64,000 bases of DNA from Leisingera aquaemixtae (lineage in GTDB: Bacteria; Pseudomonadota; Alphaproteobacteria; Rhodobacterales; Rhodobacteraceae): contig NZ_CYSR01000002.1 of the NCBI RefSeq assembly GCF_001458395.1, positions 186,001 to 250,000 of the forward strand. Reading direction: 5' to 3'. The translations under genes were made by a program, and so were the position numbers. The notes beneath the pieces are model-generated. The model was given only the letters and a program-made list of their open reading frames with translations, was not told where the DNA came from and made no database searches. How positions within the stretch are numbered: the stretch's first letter is position 1; each line of letters starts with the position of its first letter. This document shows, one piece after another, positions 54,695 through 63,373 of the stretch.

Positions 54695-55021
54695 CGCGTT
54701 TGGCCCTGCGGCTTGCGGCGGCAGCCGCAGCCGCGTAAGCCCGGCGCGGGCGGGAAAAGTGATTCCGGAAGTTGTGCGTTTGCACAAAAACTTGAACCGT
54801 CAATCAGAATATTTTGCGGTTTGCGGCGCAATTGCTCGACAAAGCGTCGTAATATGTTCCAATACTTGCATTATCCCCGGCCACACTTGGCTCATGGGTG
54901 CCTGCTGACAGCAACAGGGCCGGCTGACAGGCCTGGCAGGCGCCATGAACCGCCGGGTTCCAAATGACGCGCCACAGCCGGAAACAGGCGGCGCAAAAGG
55001 ATAATGACAGGGAGTATTGAG

Positions 55022-55987
55022 ATGACTTTTAAAGGATATGCGCTGGCACTGAGCGCCGCCGCAATGACGGTGGCTGCGGGCATCGCCTCGGCCGCGGAAC
55101 TGGGCGACACCAGCAAGCCGATCAAGCTGGCGGTGAATGAATGGACCGGCCAGCATGTGACCACCCACATCGCGGGCGAAATGCTCAAGGCCGCGGGCTA
55201 TGACGTGGAATATGTCTCTGCCGGCATGATGAACCAGTTCCAGGCGATTGCTGATGGCGATATCCACGCGACGCTGGAAATCTGGTCTTCCAACGTGTCC
55301 GACGAATACGGCAAGAAGATCGAAGAAGGCACCGTGGTGGAGCTGGGCGACCTTGAACTGAACGCCCGCGAAGGCATCGCCTATCCCGCGCATGTGGCCG
55401 AGATCTGCCCCGGCCTGCCCGCGCGGGAGGCGCTGAAGGACTGCGCGATGCAATTCGCCACCGCCGAAACCCTGCCCGAAGGCCGCCTGGTGGACTACCC
55501 CGCGGACTGGGGCACACCGGGCGCGGACCGCATGACCGGCCTGGGGCTGCCCTTCAAGGCGGTGCCCGCAGGATCTGAGGCAGCGCTGATCGTCGAGCTG
55601 CGCGCCGCGACAGAGCGCAAGACACCGCTGCTGATCACCTTCTGGCAGCCGCATTGGGCGATGTCGGCCTATGACGTCAAGTTCGTCGACCTGCCGCCGG
55701 GCGAAGAGGCCTGCTTCAGCGACCCGGCCTGGGGCCCGAACCCGGACGCGGTGAACGACTGCGACTTCTCCCCCTCGCGCATCTTCAAGGCCGCCTGGTC
55801 CGGGATGGAGGAAACCTGGCCCGCGGCGTATGAAATCCTGTCGAACTACACCCTGGCCGTTGAGGATCAGCAGCCGATGATGGGCGCGGTCGACGTGGAC
55901 GGCGGCAAGGTCGAAGAGGTGGTTGCCGAATGGATGACCGCCAACGAGGACAAGTGGCGCCCGGTTGTCGACGCCGCCATCAACTGA
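55022..55987 (+). CDS. Glycine betaine/choline-type ABC transporter substrate-binding protein (2)
   Basis: A 321-aa paralogue of the protein at 53653: signal peptide MTFKGYALALSAAAMTVAAGIASAAE, IKLAVNEWTGQHVTTHIAGEMLKAAGYDVEYV, and ITFWQPHWAMSAYDVKFVDLP. Cysteines in EICPGLPAREALKDC and ACFSDPAWGPNPDAVNDC are at matching positions. It is followed by the ATPase and permease genes, so it is probably the main binding protein. The ATG at 55022 has an AGGGAG site. Confidence 0.9.
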   Translation: MTFKGYALALSAAAMTVAAGIASAAELGDTSKPIKLAVNEWTGQHVTTHIAGEMLKAAGYDVEYVSAGMMNQFQAIADGDIHATLEIWSSNVSDEYGKKIEEGTVVELGDLELNAREGIAYPAHVAEICPGLPAREALKDCAMQFATAETLPEGRLVDYPADWGTPGADRMTGLGLPFKAVPAGSEAALIVELRAATERKTPLLITFWQPHWAMSAYDVKFVDLPPGEEACFSDPAWGPNPDAVNDCDFSPSRIFKAAWSGMEETWPAAYEILSNYTLAVEDQQPMMGAVDVDGGKVEEVVAEWMTANEDKWRPVVDAAIN

Positions 55988-55997
55988 GCGCAGCCCT

Positions 55998-57050
55998 GTG
56001 ACTGGCTCTGACACGCCTGCCATCACCTGCCGGAATGTCTGGCAGGTGTTTGGCAACAACGCAGACAGCGCCTTGAAGGAGGCGCTGTCGCGGCACGAAA
56101 CCCCCGAAACGGCAGCGCTGGAACTGCGCGGCAAGGGGTTGATCCCTGCGGTGCAGGACGCCTCATTTGACGTGAAGGAGGGGGAGCTGTTTGTGATCAT
56201 GGGGCTGTCGGGTTCCGGCAAGTCCACCCTGATCCGCTGCATCTCGCACCTGCTGCACGCCACCGGCGGCGAGATCCGCATCGACGGCGAGAACATCGTC
56301 GAGGCCAGCCCCAAGCGGCTGATCGAGTTGCGCCGCAAGAAGCTGGGCATGGTGTTCCAGCACTTCGGCCTGTTCCCGCATATGACCGTCGCCGAAAATG
56401 TCGCCTACCCGCTGCGGGTGCAGGGGGTGAAGAAGAAACAGCGGCTGGCCAAGGCGCAGGAGGTGATCGATCTGGTTGGCCTCGGCGGGCGCGAAACCAA
56501 TTACCCGCGCGAACTCTCCGGCGGCCAGCGCCAGCGCGTTGGCATCGCCCGTTCGCTGGTGGCCGATTGCTCGGTCTGGTTCCTGGATGAGCCGTTCTCG
56601 GCGCTTGACCCGCTGATCCGGCGGCAGTTGCAGGACGAATTCCTGGAAATTCAGGCCAAGCTGAAGACCACTATTGTTTTCATCACCCATGACATCAACG
56701 AGGCGCTGAAGCTTGCCGACCGCATCGCCATCATGCGCGACGGCAAGGTGGTGCAGATCGGCACCCCCGCCGACATCGTGCTGCGCCCGGCCGATGATTA
56801 TGTGCGCGAGTTTTCCAAGGACGTGGCAAAGGGGCGGCACGCGCATGTGTCTTCTGTGATGCTGCCGGGCGAGCACCATGTTTATGGCGCCGACGATCCC
56901 GGCTTGCGCCAGGATATGACGCTGGACGCGGCGCTGGCACGCTGCATGGAACTGTACGAACCCGTGCCGGTCCGAACGCCCGAGGGCAAGCTGGTCGGCG
57001 TTGTGAACCCGGCCGATCTGGCCGCGGCCTTGCAGGTGGAGCAGGGGTGA
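55998..57050 (+). CDS. ABC transporter ATP-binding protein, ProV/OpuAA-like
   Basis: A 350-aa ATPase of the quaternary-amine uptake class. Walker A GLSGSGKST, signature LSGGQRQRVGIARSL, Walker B VWFLDEPFSALDP and switch His in FITHDINEALKL are intact. The C-terminal part contains one CBS-like segment, the type of region that senses ionic strength in OpuA. The start is taken as the GTG at 55998, ten bases after the binding-protein stop; a TTG at 55965 would overlap it. Its stop overlaps the permease start. Confidence 0.9.
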   Translation: MTGSDTPAITCRNVWQVFGNNADSALKEALSRHETPETAALELRGKGLIPAVQDASFDVKEGELFVIMGLSGSGKSTLIRCISHLLHATGGEIRIDGENIVEASPKRLIELRRKKLGMVFQHFGLFPHMTVAENVAYPLRVQGVKKKQRLAKAQEVIDLVGLGGRETNYPRELSGGQRQRVGIARSLVADCSVWFLDEPFSALDPLIRRQLQDEFLEIQAKLKTTIVFITHDINEALKLADRIAIMRDGKVVQIGTPADIVLRPADDYVREFSKDVAKGRHAHVSSVMLPGEHHVYGADDPGLRQDMTLDAALARCMELYEPVPVRTPEGKLVGVVNPADLAAALQVEQG

Positions 57051-59086
57051 TGGCGGGTCTGTCGAAAGGGGCCGCGGCCGCATTGTTCGCGGCGGCGGCC
57101 GGCGCGCTGTGCCTGCTGCTGGAAAGCAGCCTGCCGTGGCTGGTGAAATTCCCCGCTGCCTGGGTGCTGCCCGCAACCGACTGGGTGGGCGCCGTCATGG
57201 AGTGGTTCCTGGCGCTGATCAAGCCCGCCGCGCGCAGTTTCTCGGCGCTGATGTATTACCCGATGGAAGCGGCGAACTATGTGCTAAGCAACACGCCCTG
57301 GCCGCTGGTCATCTTCGCTACCACGGCGCTGGCCTGGATTCTGGGCGGCGTGCGGATGGCGCTGATGGCGGTGGTGGGATTGGGCTTTGTGCTGGCCTCG
57401 GGCTATTGGCCCGAAAGCATGAACACTCTGGCGCTGGTGGCCGTCTCGGTCCCCTTGGCGCTGATCATCGGCGGCGGTATCGGCATTTTGGCAAATGAGT
57501 ACCCCCGCATCCGCCAGCCGGTGCAGGCATTGCTGGACGTCATGCAGACAGTGCCGACCTTTGCCTATCTCACGCCGTTGCTGGTGCTGTTCGGCTTTGG
57601 GCCGGTGGTGGGCCTCATCGCCTCTGCCATCTACGCAGCCCCGCCGATGGCCCGCAACGTGCTGCTGGGGCTGGAGCGGGTGGAGCCGGAGATCAAGGAA
57701 GCTGCCGTCATGTCCGGCGGCACCCGCCTGCAGCAGCTGTTCCAGTGCGAGATCCCCTCCGCCGGGCAGCAGATCATGGTGGGCGTCAACCAATGCCTGA
57801 TGGCGGCGCTCTCGATGGTGATCATCGCCGCCGTGATCGGCGGCTTTGACGATATCGGCTGGGAGGTTCTTCTGACGATGCGCAAAGCGCAGTTCGGCCA
57901 GAGCCTGCTGGCCGGTCTGGTGATCGTGATCTTCGCGATCCTGATCGACCGGATGAGCGGCACCCTGACCCAGGACCGGCGCCAGAAGCACGACCCGCGC
58001 GTCGCCTGGGGCATCCTGGCGCTGGGCGTTCTGGTCAGCGCGGTCTTCTGGGGCAGCGTTCAGCAGCCCGGCACCTATGCCCTGTTCAACCCGGTGGCGG
58101 ACAGCGTCGACCGGGGGCTGTCGGCCTTCACCAGTGCCAATGCGGAGGTCCTGACCGCGCTCAAGAACAACGTGATGTTCTACGTGCTGCTGCCCATCCG
58201 CATCGGCCTGGATCAGGCGGTGCTGCCCTTCACCTGGGGCTTTGCCTGGACCCCGGCGATGAGCCTTGTGCTGTTTGCAGCCGGTGCTGCGGCGGCGGTG
58301 GTCTTTGCGGTACGCGGACAGCTGGCGCTGGGCGTGATGCTGCTGATCGCGGCGGGAATGCTGGAAACCGGCATTTCTCAGCTGCCCTGGCCCTTTGTGC
58401 TGGTGGGCGCAGGCGCGCTGGCTTGGGTTGCAGGCGGGCGCGGTCTGGCGATCCTGACGGTTGTGCTCTTGGGCACCATCCTGCTCTCCGGCCTGTGGGA
58501 GCGGGCATTGCTGTCGCTCTACCTTTCCGGCGCGGCGGTCTTTGCCTGCGCTGTGATGGGCGGCGCCATTGGCCTCGTCTCGGCGGTATCGCCCGGTGTC
58601 TGGCGGGTGGTGCGCCCGGTCTGCGACATGCTGCAGACGATCCCGCTGTTCGTGTTTCTGATCCCGGTGCTGATGGTCTTCCAGATCGGCGAGTTCTCCG
58701 CCTTCCTGGCGATCATCGCCTATGCCATCGTGCCGATGATCCGCTACACAAGGCACGGGCTGGTCTCGACGCCCGACGAGATGATCGAGGCCGCGACTGC
58801 CTCTGGTGCCACCAGGTGGCAGATGCTCAAGGACATCCGCGCGCCTTATGCTGCGCCCTCGATCCTGCTGGGCCTCAACCAGACCATTCTCTACGCCTTT
58901 GCGATGCTGGTCATCGCGGCGCTGATCGGTACCACCGGGCTGGGCCAGTCGATCTATCTGGCGCTGGGGCAGGCGGATGTGGGGCTGGGCATCTCGGCCG
59001 GCGCGGCGATGGCGATCCTCGCCCTGATCGCCGACCGCATGGTGCAGGGGTTTGCCGAGGAACGGCGCAAGGCATTGGGACTGTAA
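57050..59086 (+). CDS. ABC transporter permease with duplicated transmembrane domains
   Basis: A 678-aa permease with two BPD-type membrane domains in one chain. The first (about residues 60-310) has the EAA loop ...LLGLERVEPEIKEAAVMSGGTRLQQLFQCEIP; the second (about 400-670) has TPDEMIEAATASGATRWQMLKDIRAP. ProW-type subunits normally carry one such domain and dimerise; here a single chain may form the whole channel. ATG at 57050 overlaps the ATPase stop and has a GGAG site; the GTG three bases earlier is possible. A terminator follows. Confidence 0.9.
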   Translation: MAGLSKGAAAALFAAAAGALCLLLESSLPWLVKFPAAWVLPATDWVGAVMEWFLALIKPAARSFSALMYYPMEAANYVLSNTPWPLVIFATTALAWILGGVRMALMAVVGLGFVLASGYWPESMNTLALVAVSVPLALIIGGGIGILANEYPRIRQPVQALLDVMQTVPTFAYLTPLLVLFGFGPVVGLIASAIYAAPPMARNVLLGLERVEPEIKEAAVMSGGTRLQQLFQCEIPSAGQQIMVGVNQCLMAALSMVIIAAVIGGFDDIGWEVLLTMRKAQFGQSLLAGLVIVIFAILIDRMSGTLTQDRRQKHDPRVAWGILALGVLVSAVFWGSVQQPGTYALFNPVADSVDRGLSAFTSANAEVLTALKNNVMFYVLLPIRIGLDQAVLPFTWGFAWTPAMSLVLFAAGAAAAVVFAVRGQLALGVMLLIAAGMLETGISQLPWPFVLVGAGALAWVAGGRGLAILTVVLLGTILLSGLWERALLSLYLSGAAVFACAVMGGAIGLVSAVSPGVWRVVRPVCDMLQTIPLFVFLIPVLMVFQIGEFSAFLAIIAYAIVPMIRYTRHGLVSTPDEMIEAATASGATRWQMLKDIRAPYAAPSILLGLNQTILYAFAMLVIAALIGTTGLGQSIYLALGQADVGLGISAGAAMAILALIADRMVQGFAEERRKALGL

Positions 59087-59106
59087 ATGTCCGCCAATCA
59101 AAGAAG

Positions 59107-59133
59107 AAGGGCGTCCCCGTGGCGCCCTTTTTT
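59107..59133 (+). terminator. Terminator after the ABC transporter operon
   Basis: AAGGGCG pairs with CGCCCTT, followed by TTTTT. Confidence 0.85.
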
Positions 59134-59209
59134 GATCTGGGGCAACGTTATAGACTGCCAGCCCGCCTATAGCTGCACAGAAGACTGATCTATACCCGGA
59201 GAGACACCG

Positions 59210-59872
59210 ATGGGCTGGCTTGAATTCACCGCCGCGCTGATGCTGTTCCTGGCCAGCCACGCCATTCCCGTGCGCCCGCCGGTGCGGCCCTGGCTGGTCA
59301 GCCGCCTGGGACTGCGCGGCTATATCCTCGCCTACAGTGTGCTGTCGCTGGCGATCCTCGCCTGGCTCGTCGTGGCCGCCGCCCGCGCGCCTTACGTCGG
59401 CGTGCTGCCCCACTGGGAGGGGTTCCGCTGGGTGCCGCTTCTGATGATGCCGCTGGCCTGCCTGCTGGCGGTGGCCGGCATGATCCGGCAGAATCCCCTC
59501 AGCTTTGGCGGGCTGGGCGTGCGCGCCTTTGACCCGGCAGACCCCGGCATCCTTGCCGTCAGCCGCCATCCGCTTTTGGCGGCGATGGCGCTATGGGCCG
59601 GGGCGCATCTGCTGGCTAATGGCGACCTGGCGCATGTGATCCTGTTCGGCCTCTTTGCGGGTTTTGCCTGGATGGGCATGGCGCTGATCGACACGCGCAA
59701 GCAGCGCCAGATGGGGCAGGGCGAATGGCGCCGCCTCAGCCGCAATACGGCACGGCTGAACCTGCTGCGCCTGCGTCCCACTGCCAGCGAGGCGGGATGG
59801 GCGGCGGCGGTGTTCCTGGCCCTCTTGATCCTGCACGCCCCCGTTATCGGCTACAGTCCGCTGCCCTGGTAG
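59210..59872 (+). CDS. NnrU family membrane protein
   Basis: A 220-aa membrane protein with about six hydrophobic segments. FLASHAIPVRPPVRPWLVSRLG, the conserved histidine pattern and AVSRHPLLAAMALWAGAHLLANGD fit the NnrU/NnrU-like family, named for a gene linked to denitrification but widespread outside it. The start has a GGAGAG site. The next gene, with DUF2478, begins 62 bp after its stop; both may relate to metal or nitrogen metabolism, which is speculation. Confidence 0.82.
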   Translation: MGWLEFTAALMLFLASHAIPVRPPVRPWLVSRLGLRGYILAYSVLSLAILAWLVVAAARAPYVGVLPHWEGFRWVPLLMMPLACLLAVAGMIRQNPLSFGGLGVRAFDPADPGILAVSRHPLLAAMALWAGAHLLANGDLAHVILFGLFAGFAWMGMALIDTRKQRQMGQGEWRRLSRNTARLNLLRLRPTASEAGWAAAVFLALLILHAPVIGYSPLPW

Positions 59873-59934
59873 GGGTTGACCGCAGCCGCCGCATGACCAC
59901 CTATGAAATCAGACGACACGGGAGAGACCGACAC

Positions 59935-60453
59935 ATGCACCTGGCCTATGTGATGACCGAAGAGCGCGGCGCCACCGACCGCCTGCTGAGCGAACTGGCC
60001 GAACGGCTGCAGGCCAAAGGCCTCCGCCTGGCCGGCATCGTGCAGACCAATGTGGAATGCTATGATAAGGAGCTGTGCGACATGGATGTGCGGGTTCTGC
60101 CCGACGGCGAGACCATCCGCATCTCGCAATCCCTGGGCGCGGGCGCCCGCGGCTGCCGCCTGAACCCCGAGGCGCTGGAACAGGCGGTCGGGCAGGTCTC
60201 TGCCACCCTGCAATCGGACCCGGCGCCGCAGCTGCTGATCGTCAACAAATTCGGCAAGCACGAGGCTGACGGCCGCGGCATGCGGCCCATCATCGGCGAG
60301 GCGCTGGCGCTGGGCATCCCGGTGATTTCCGGCGTCAACAAGATGAACGTGGAGCCGTTCCAGGCCTTCGCCGATGGCCTGGCCGTGGCGGCAGGCCCTG
60401 ATCTGGACGCGCTGGCCGAATGGGCGGAACGGGCCGTGGGCGAAACAGCCTGA
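59935..60453 (+). CDS. DUF2478 domain protein (NTPase-like)
   Basis: A 172-aa protein of the DUF2478 family, whose genes often lie near molybdate or nitrogenase functions. LAYVMTEERGATDRLLSELAERLQAKGLRLAGIVQTN is the N-terminal nucleotide-binding-like segment, but the usual P-loop Gly-Lys-Ser/Thr is not obvious. LLIVNKFGKHEADGRGMRPIIGEALALGIPVISGVN is the conserved centre. The ATG at 59935 has a GGGAG site; longer readings overlap nnrU. A terminator follows. Confidence 0.8.
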   Translation: MHLAYVMTEERGATDRLLSELAERLQAKGLRLAGIVQTNVECYDKELCDMDVRVLPDGETIRISQSLGAGARGCRLNPEALEQAVGQVSATLQSDPAPQLLIVNKFGKHEADGRGMRPIIGEALALGIPVISGVNKMNVEPFQAFADGLAVAAGPDLDALAEWAERAVGETA

Positions 60454-60485
60454 CCCGGTGATTGCCTTGTGAAAACAATTGGAAG

Positions 60486-60512
60486 GCCCGCGCAGCTCAC
60501 GCGGGCTTTTTT
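60486..60512 (+). terminator. Terminator after the DUF2478 gene
   Basis: GCCCGCG pairs with CGCGGGC, followed by TTTTTT, before the convergent tRNA-Tyr. Confidence 0.85.
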
Positions 60513-60586
60513 ACTGCAAAGAACGGGCTGACGGCCTGTCCAGCTGTTGCTGAACCACCATCGTCTGGTCTGAAAAAGAGAGAAGA

Positions 60587-60670
60587 TGGTGGGCGACCCT
60601 GGAATCGAACCAGGCGTGCGTCTCCGCGAGGGAGTTACAGTCCCCTGCCACACCTTGCGGCCTGTCGCCC
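60587..60670 (-). tRNA. tRNA-Tyr (GUA)
   Basis: Minus-strand class II tRNA of 84 nt. Acceptor GGGCGAC pairs with GTCGCCC, the anticodon stem GGGGA/TCCCT has loop CTGTAAC with anticodon GUA, a long variable arm is present, and the T arm is CCTGG-TTCGATT-CCAGG. CCA is encoded. Confidence 0.96.
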
Positions 60671-60790
60671 ACTGTCAGTTGCATGTTGCACCTGATGTGG
60701 AGGCGTGATTACTAGCAGGCCAAACGGGCGTCAACAGGAAAATCGCAAGTTTTTCGCGCGCCCCGCAAATTCTTTCTGCCGGAGAGCAAA

Positions 60791-61567
60791 ATGTCCAAGA
60801 AACCCAAATGGGTCGTCGAAAAAGAGCAGTCCAAACGGGCTGCTGCCGCGGAAACCGTGTGGCTGTTCGGGCTGCATGCGGTGCGTGATGCGCTGCTTAA
60901 TCCCAAGCGCGAAAAGCTGCGCCTGATGGTGACCCAGAACGCGCAGGCGAAACTGGCGGACGCCATCGCGGACTCCGGCATCGAGGCGGAGGTCATCGAC
61001 CCGCGCAAGTTCAACCCGCCGATCGACCCGCAATCGGTGCATCAGGGCGCCGCGCTGGAAGTGAAGCCCTTGAACTGGGGCGGGCTGGCCGAAAACTGCA
61101 TCGGCCGCGAAGCGCCCCGCGTGCTGCTGCTGGACCGGGTCACCGACCCGCACAACGTCGGCGCTATCCTGCGTTCGGCGGAGGTGCTGGGCGCCAGTGC
61201 GGTGATCGGCACCCGGCATCATTCAGCTCCGGAAACCGGCGCGCTGGCCAAGACCGCCAGCGGCGCGCTGGAACGCCAGCCCTACCTGCGGATGCGCAAT
61301 CTGGCCGACACCATCACCGAACTGCAGAACATGGGCTTTATCGTGCTGGGCCTGGATGGCGAGGCAGAGCAGACCATCGAGGCGGCGCTGGAGGGCAAGC
61401 AGCACCTGCCGGTGGCGCTGGTGCTGGGCGCCGAGGGACCGGGGCTGCGGCAGAAGACCAAGGAAACCGTTGACGCCCTGGTCAAGATCGGTGCCGCGGG
61501 CGGCTTTGGCTCGCTCAATGTTTCCAACGCCGCGGCGATTGCGCTTTACGCCTCGGTTGCGCGCTAG
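60791..61567 (+). CDS. rlmB: 23S rRNA (guanosine-2'-O-)-methyltransferase RlmB-like
   Basis: A 258-aa SpoU/TrmH-family enzyme. Motif 1 is RVTDPHNVGAILRSAEVLGA, motif 2 LVLGAEGPGLR and motif 3 GSLNVSNAAAIALYA, which form the knotted SAM site. The N-terminal substrate-binding domain begins VWLFGLHAVRDALLNP, as in RlmB, after a short Lys/Glu-rich head. Other family members methylate tRNA, but this N-terminal domain favours rRNA G2251. Confidence 0.92.
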   Translation: MSKKPKWVVEKEQSKRAAAAETVWLFGLHAVRDALLNPKREKLRLMVTQNAQAKLADAIADSGIEAEVIDPRKFNPPIDPQSVHQGAALEVKPLNWGGLAENCIGREAPRVLLLDRVTDPHNVGAILRSAEVLGASAVIGTRHHSAPETGALAKTASGALERQPYLRMRNLADTITELQNMGFIVLGLDGEAEQTIEAALEGKQHLPVALVLGAEGPGLRQKTKETVDALVKIGAAGGFGSLNVSNAAAIALYASVAR

Positions 61568-61665
61568 GCGGGCCCGATCCGTCACGGGGTGATCACATCT
61601 GCGTATCCTCCCTTTGCAACAGCACGGCGCTGCGGCAGAGTCGGCAGGCTGCTGAGAGAATGTGA

Positions 61666-62136
61666 ATGGAGAACAACTTGGCTCTGCGCCTGCTGTTTAT
61701 GGCCTTTGCGCTTATGCTTCTGCCGCTGTCCGGTGCCGCCCGGGCAGAGACGGCGGGCGCGGCTGTCTACTCCGCCCGGGCAGGGGTCGCCATTGGCGGC
61801 TATGATCCGGTGGTTTTTTTCGAACAAGGCGCGGCACAGCCCGGGCGGCGCGGTCATGCGGTGATGTGGAAGGGGGTCGTCTGGCGCTTTGCCACCGCCC
61901 GCAACCAGGCCCGGTTCGAGGCCAACCCCCGCGCCTACGCGCCGGCTTTCGGCGGCTATTGCGCCTTTGCGATGTCGCAGGGCAGGCTGATGCACGGCGA
62001 TCCGCTGCTTTGGGCGATTGTCGATGGTGAGCTGTACTTGCTCAACAATCCGGACGCCCGGGATTTCTGGGCGGCCCGCCGCGGCGAGCTGATCGCCCGG
62101 GCGCAGCTGCACTGGCCGGTGATTCTACAAAAATAG
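61666..62136 (+). CDS. YHS domain-containing periplasmic protein
   Basis: A 156-aa protein with a signal peptide (MENNLALRLLFMAFALMLLPLSGAARAE) and a YHS-like domain: AIGGYDPVVFFEQG, WRFATARNQARFEANPRAYAPAFGGYCAFAMSQG, and a C-terminal LLNNPDARDFW. Some homologues carry selenocysteine in this family; here the equivalent position is an ordinary Cys in GGYCAFA. A role in metal or redox handling is inferred. A strong terminator follows. Confidence 0.85.
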   Translation: MENNLALRLLFMAFALMLLPLSGAARAETAGAAVYSARAGVAIGGYDPVVFFEQGAAQPGRRGHAVMWKGVVWRFATARNQARFEANPRAYAPAFGGYCAFAMSQGRLMHGDPLLWAIVDGELYLLNNPDARDFWAARRGELIARAQLHWPVILQK

Positions 62137-62141
62137 CCCGT

Positions 62142-62176
62142 CACCTCACGTTTTCGTGAGGTGGCCTTTTATTTTT
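62142..62176 (+). terminator. Terminator after the YHS gene
   Basis: CACCTCACG-TTTT-CGTGAGGTG, then GCC and a T-rich run. Confidence 0.88.
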
Positions 62177-62341
62177 CCGACTGTGACCCATATTCAATAC
62201 AGACTGCGGAATGGAACCACCGCAGATCTTTTTCACTGTCCCTCGTTCCATACCTCGCGCCCGGTTCGTCCGGGCGCATTTTTGTCTGCAGGCAGCAAAT
62301 CGCGCTTTGCGCCCGCACGCAGCACGGCTAGGGTGCGCGGC

Positions 62342-62812
62342 ATGACAGAGTACAGCGATGAGCATCTGAAAAAGGTCCTGCAGCGCACCAAGGTGGTGGC
62401 TGTGGTCGGCGTTTCAATGAACCCGGTGCGGCCCAGCTATTACGTGGCGCGCTACCTGGGCCTCAAGGGCTACCGGGTAATCCCGGTGAACCCGGGCCAT
62501 GCGGGCAAGATGCTGTTTGGCGAGACGGTGCGGGCCAGCCTGTCGGAGGTTGATGCGCCGGTGGACATGGTCGACATTTTCCGCCGGTCCGAAGCGGTGC
62601 CGCCGATCGTGGATGAGGCGCTGGAGACGTTCCCGAAGCTGCAGACCATCTGGATGCAGATCGGGGTTGAGCACGCAGAAGCCGCCGCCAAGGCCGAGGC
62701 GCGCGGCGTCACCGTGATCCAGAACCGCTGCCCCAAGATCGAATACCAGCGCCTGTTCGGAGAGCTGCGCATGGGCGGTTTTGCCACCGGGATCATTTCC
62801 TCGAAACTTTGA
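62342..62812 (+). CDS. CoA-binding protein, YccU-like
   Basis: A 156-aa CoA-binding Rossmann-type protein: VVAVVGVSMNPVRPSYYVARYLGLKGYRVIPVNPG is the nucleotide-binding start and IWMQIGVEHAEAAAKAEARGVTVIQNRCPKIEYQRL the typical second half. It resembles the N-terminal domain of succinyl-CoA synthetase alpha without the catalytic part. The ATG at 62342 is the family start. Function unknown beyond CoA binding. Confidence 0.87.
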   Translation: MTEYSDEHLKKVLQRTKVVAVVGVSMNPVRPSYYVARYLGLKGYRVIPVNPGHAGKMLFGETVRASLSEVDAPVDMVDIFRRSEAVPPIVDEALETFPKLQTIWMQIGVEHAEAAAKAEARGVTVIQNRCPKIEYQRLFGELRMGGFATGIISSKL

Positions 62813-62918
62813 CGCATGCGGCCGGGCAGGGCGCTCCCGCCTGCTCCAGCCGTCCTGCCGGACGGCCTGCACGGTTGGGCCCGGCGCCGCTGCGCGGCGC
62901 AATCTTTATTGCTGAGAC

Positions 62919-63050
62919 GCCCTTGAAGGGCAGGCGTGCCCTTCAAGGGCCTTGCCGATTGTAATGGTTCTTTGCGCGTCAAGGGCAAGCCGCGCGTGCC
63001 GCGCGGAGGCTGCGCCTCCCTTGACCCGCCGCCCGGCCTGGAATTCAGCC
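62919..63050. repeat. Hairpin-rich intergenic region
   Basis: GCCCTTGAAGGGC (62919-62931) and its reverse complement (62938-62950) form a perfect 13-bp inverted repeat with a 6-bp spacer. TCAAGGG near 62978 and CCCTTGA near 63018 can pair around GC-rich arms. The region lies between convergent genes. It may terminate transcription in both directions or be an interspersed palindromic repeat; no T run follows. Confidence 0.5.
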
Positions 63051-63362
63051 CTTGGGGCGGCCGGCCTTCTCCGCAATGCCGCTGAGGCCCTGGCGTTCGG
63101 CCAGCACTTGCAGCACATCGTCCAAAGCAACATCTCGGGCGGCCAGCATCACCAGGAAATGATAGAGCACGTCGGCCCCTTCGGAGGCGAGGCCCGCCTT
63201 GTCATCCTTCACCGCCTCGATGATGGCCTCAATCGCCTCCTCGCCGAATTTCTCGGCGCATTTCTCCGGCCCCTTGGCCAGCAGCTTGGCGGTCCAGCTG
63301 GTGTCCGGATCGGCCCCCTTGCGGGCCAGGATGGTGGCTTCGAGATCGTGCAGCAGGCTCAT
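63045..63362 (-). CDS. hisE: Phosphoribosyl-ATP diphosphatase
   Basis: Second step of histidine synthesis. The 105-aa all-helical protein has the MazG-like metal motif: KCAEKFGEEAIEAIIEAVKDDKAGLASEGADVLYHFLVMLAARDV, in which Glu residues of EEA and Asp of EGADVLYH bind magnesium. ATG at 63362 is the family start. It follows hisF closely on the same strand (11 bp), so the genes form an operon. The HisI domain is not fused. Confidence 0.94.
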   Translation of the reverse strand: MSLLHDLEATILARKGADPDTSWTAKLLAKGPEKCAEKFGEEAIEAIIEAVKDDKAGLASEGADVLYHFLVMLAARDVALDDVLQVLAERQGLSGIAEKAGRPKG

Positions 63363-63373
63363 CACATGCCCCT

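Noticed and set aside
61666-62136. Selenocysteine in the YHS-domain protein
   Set aside because: The frame has no internal TGA; the relevant position is a normal cysteine.
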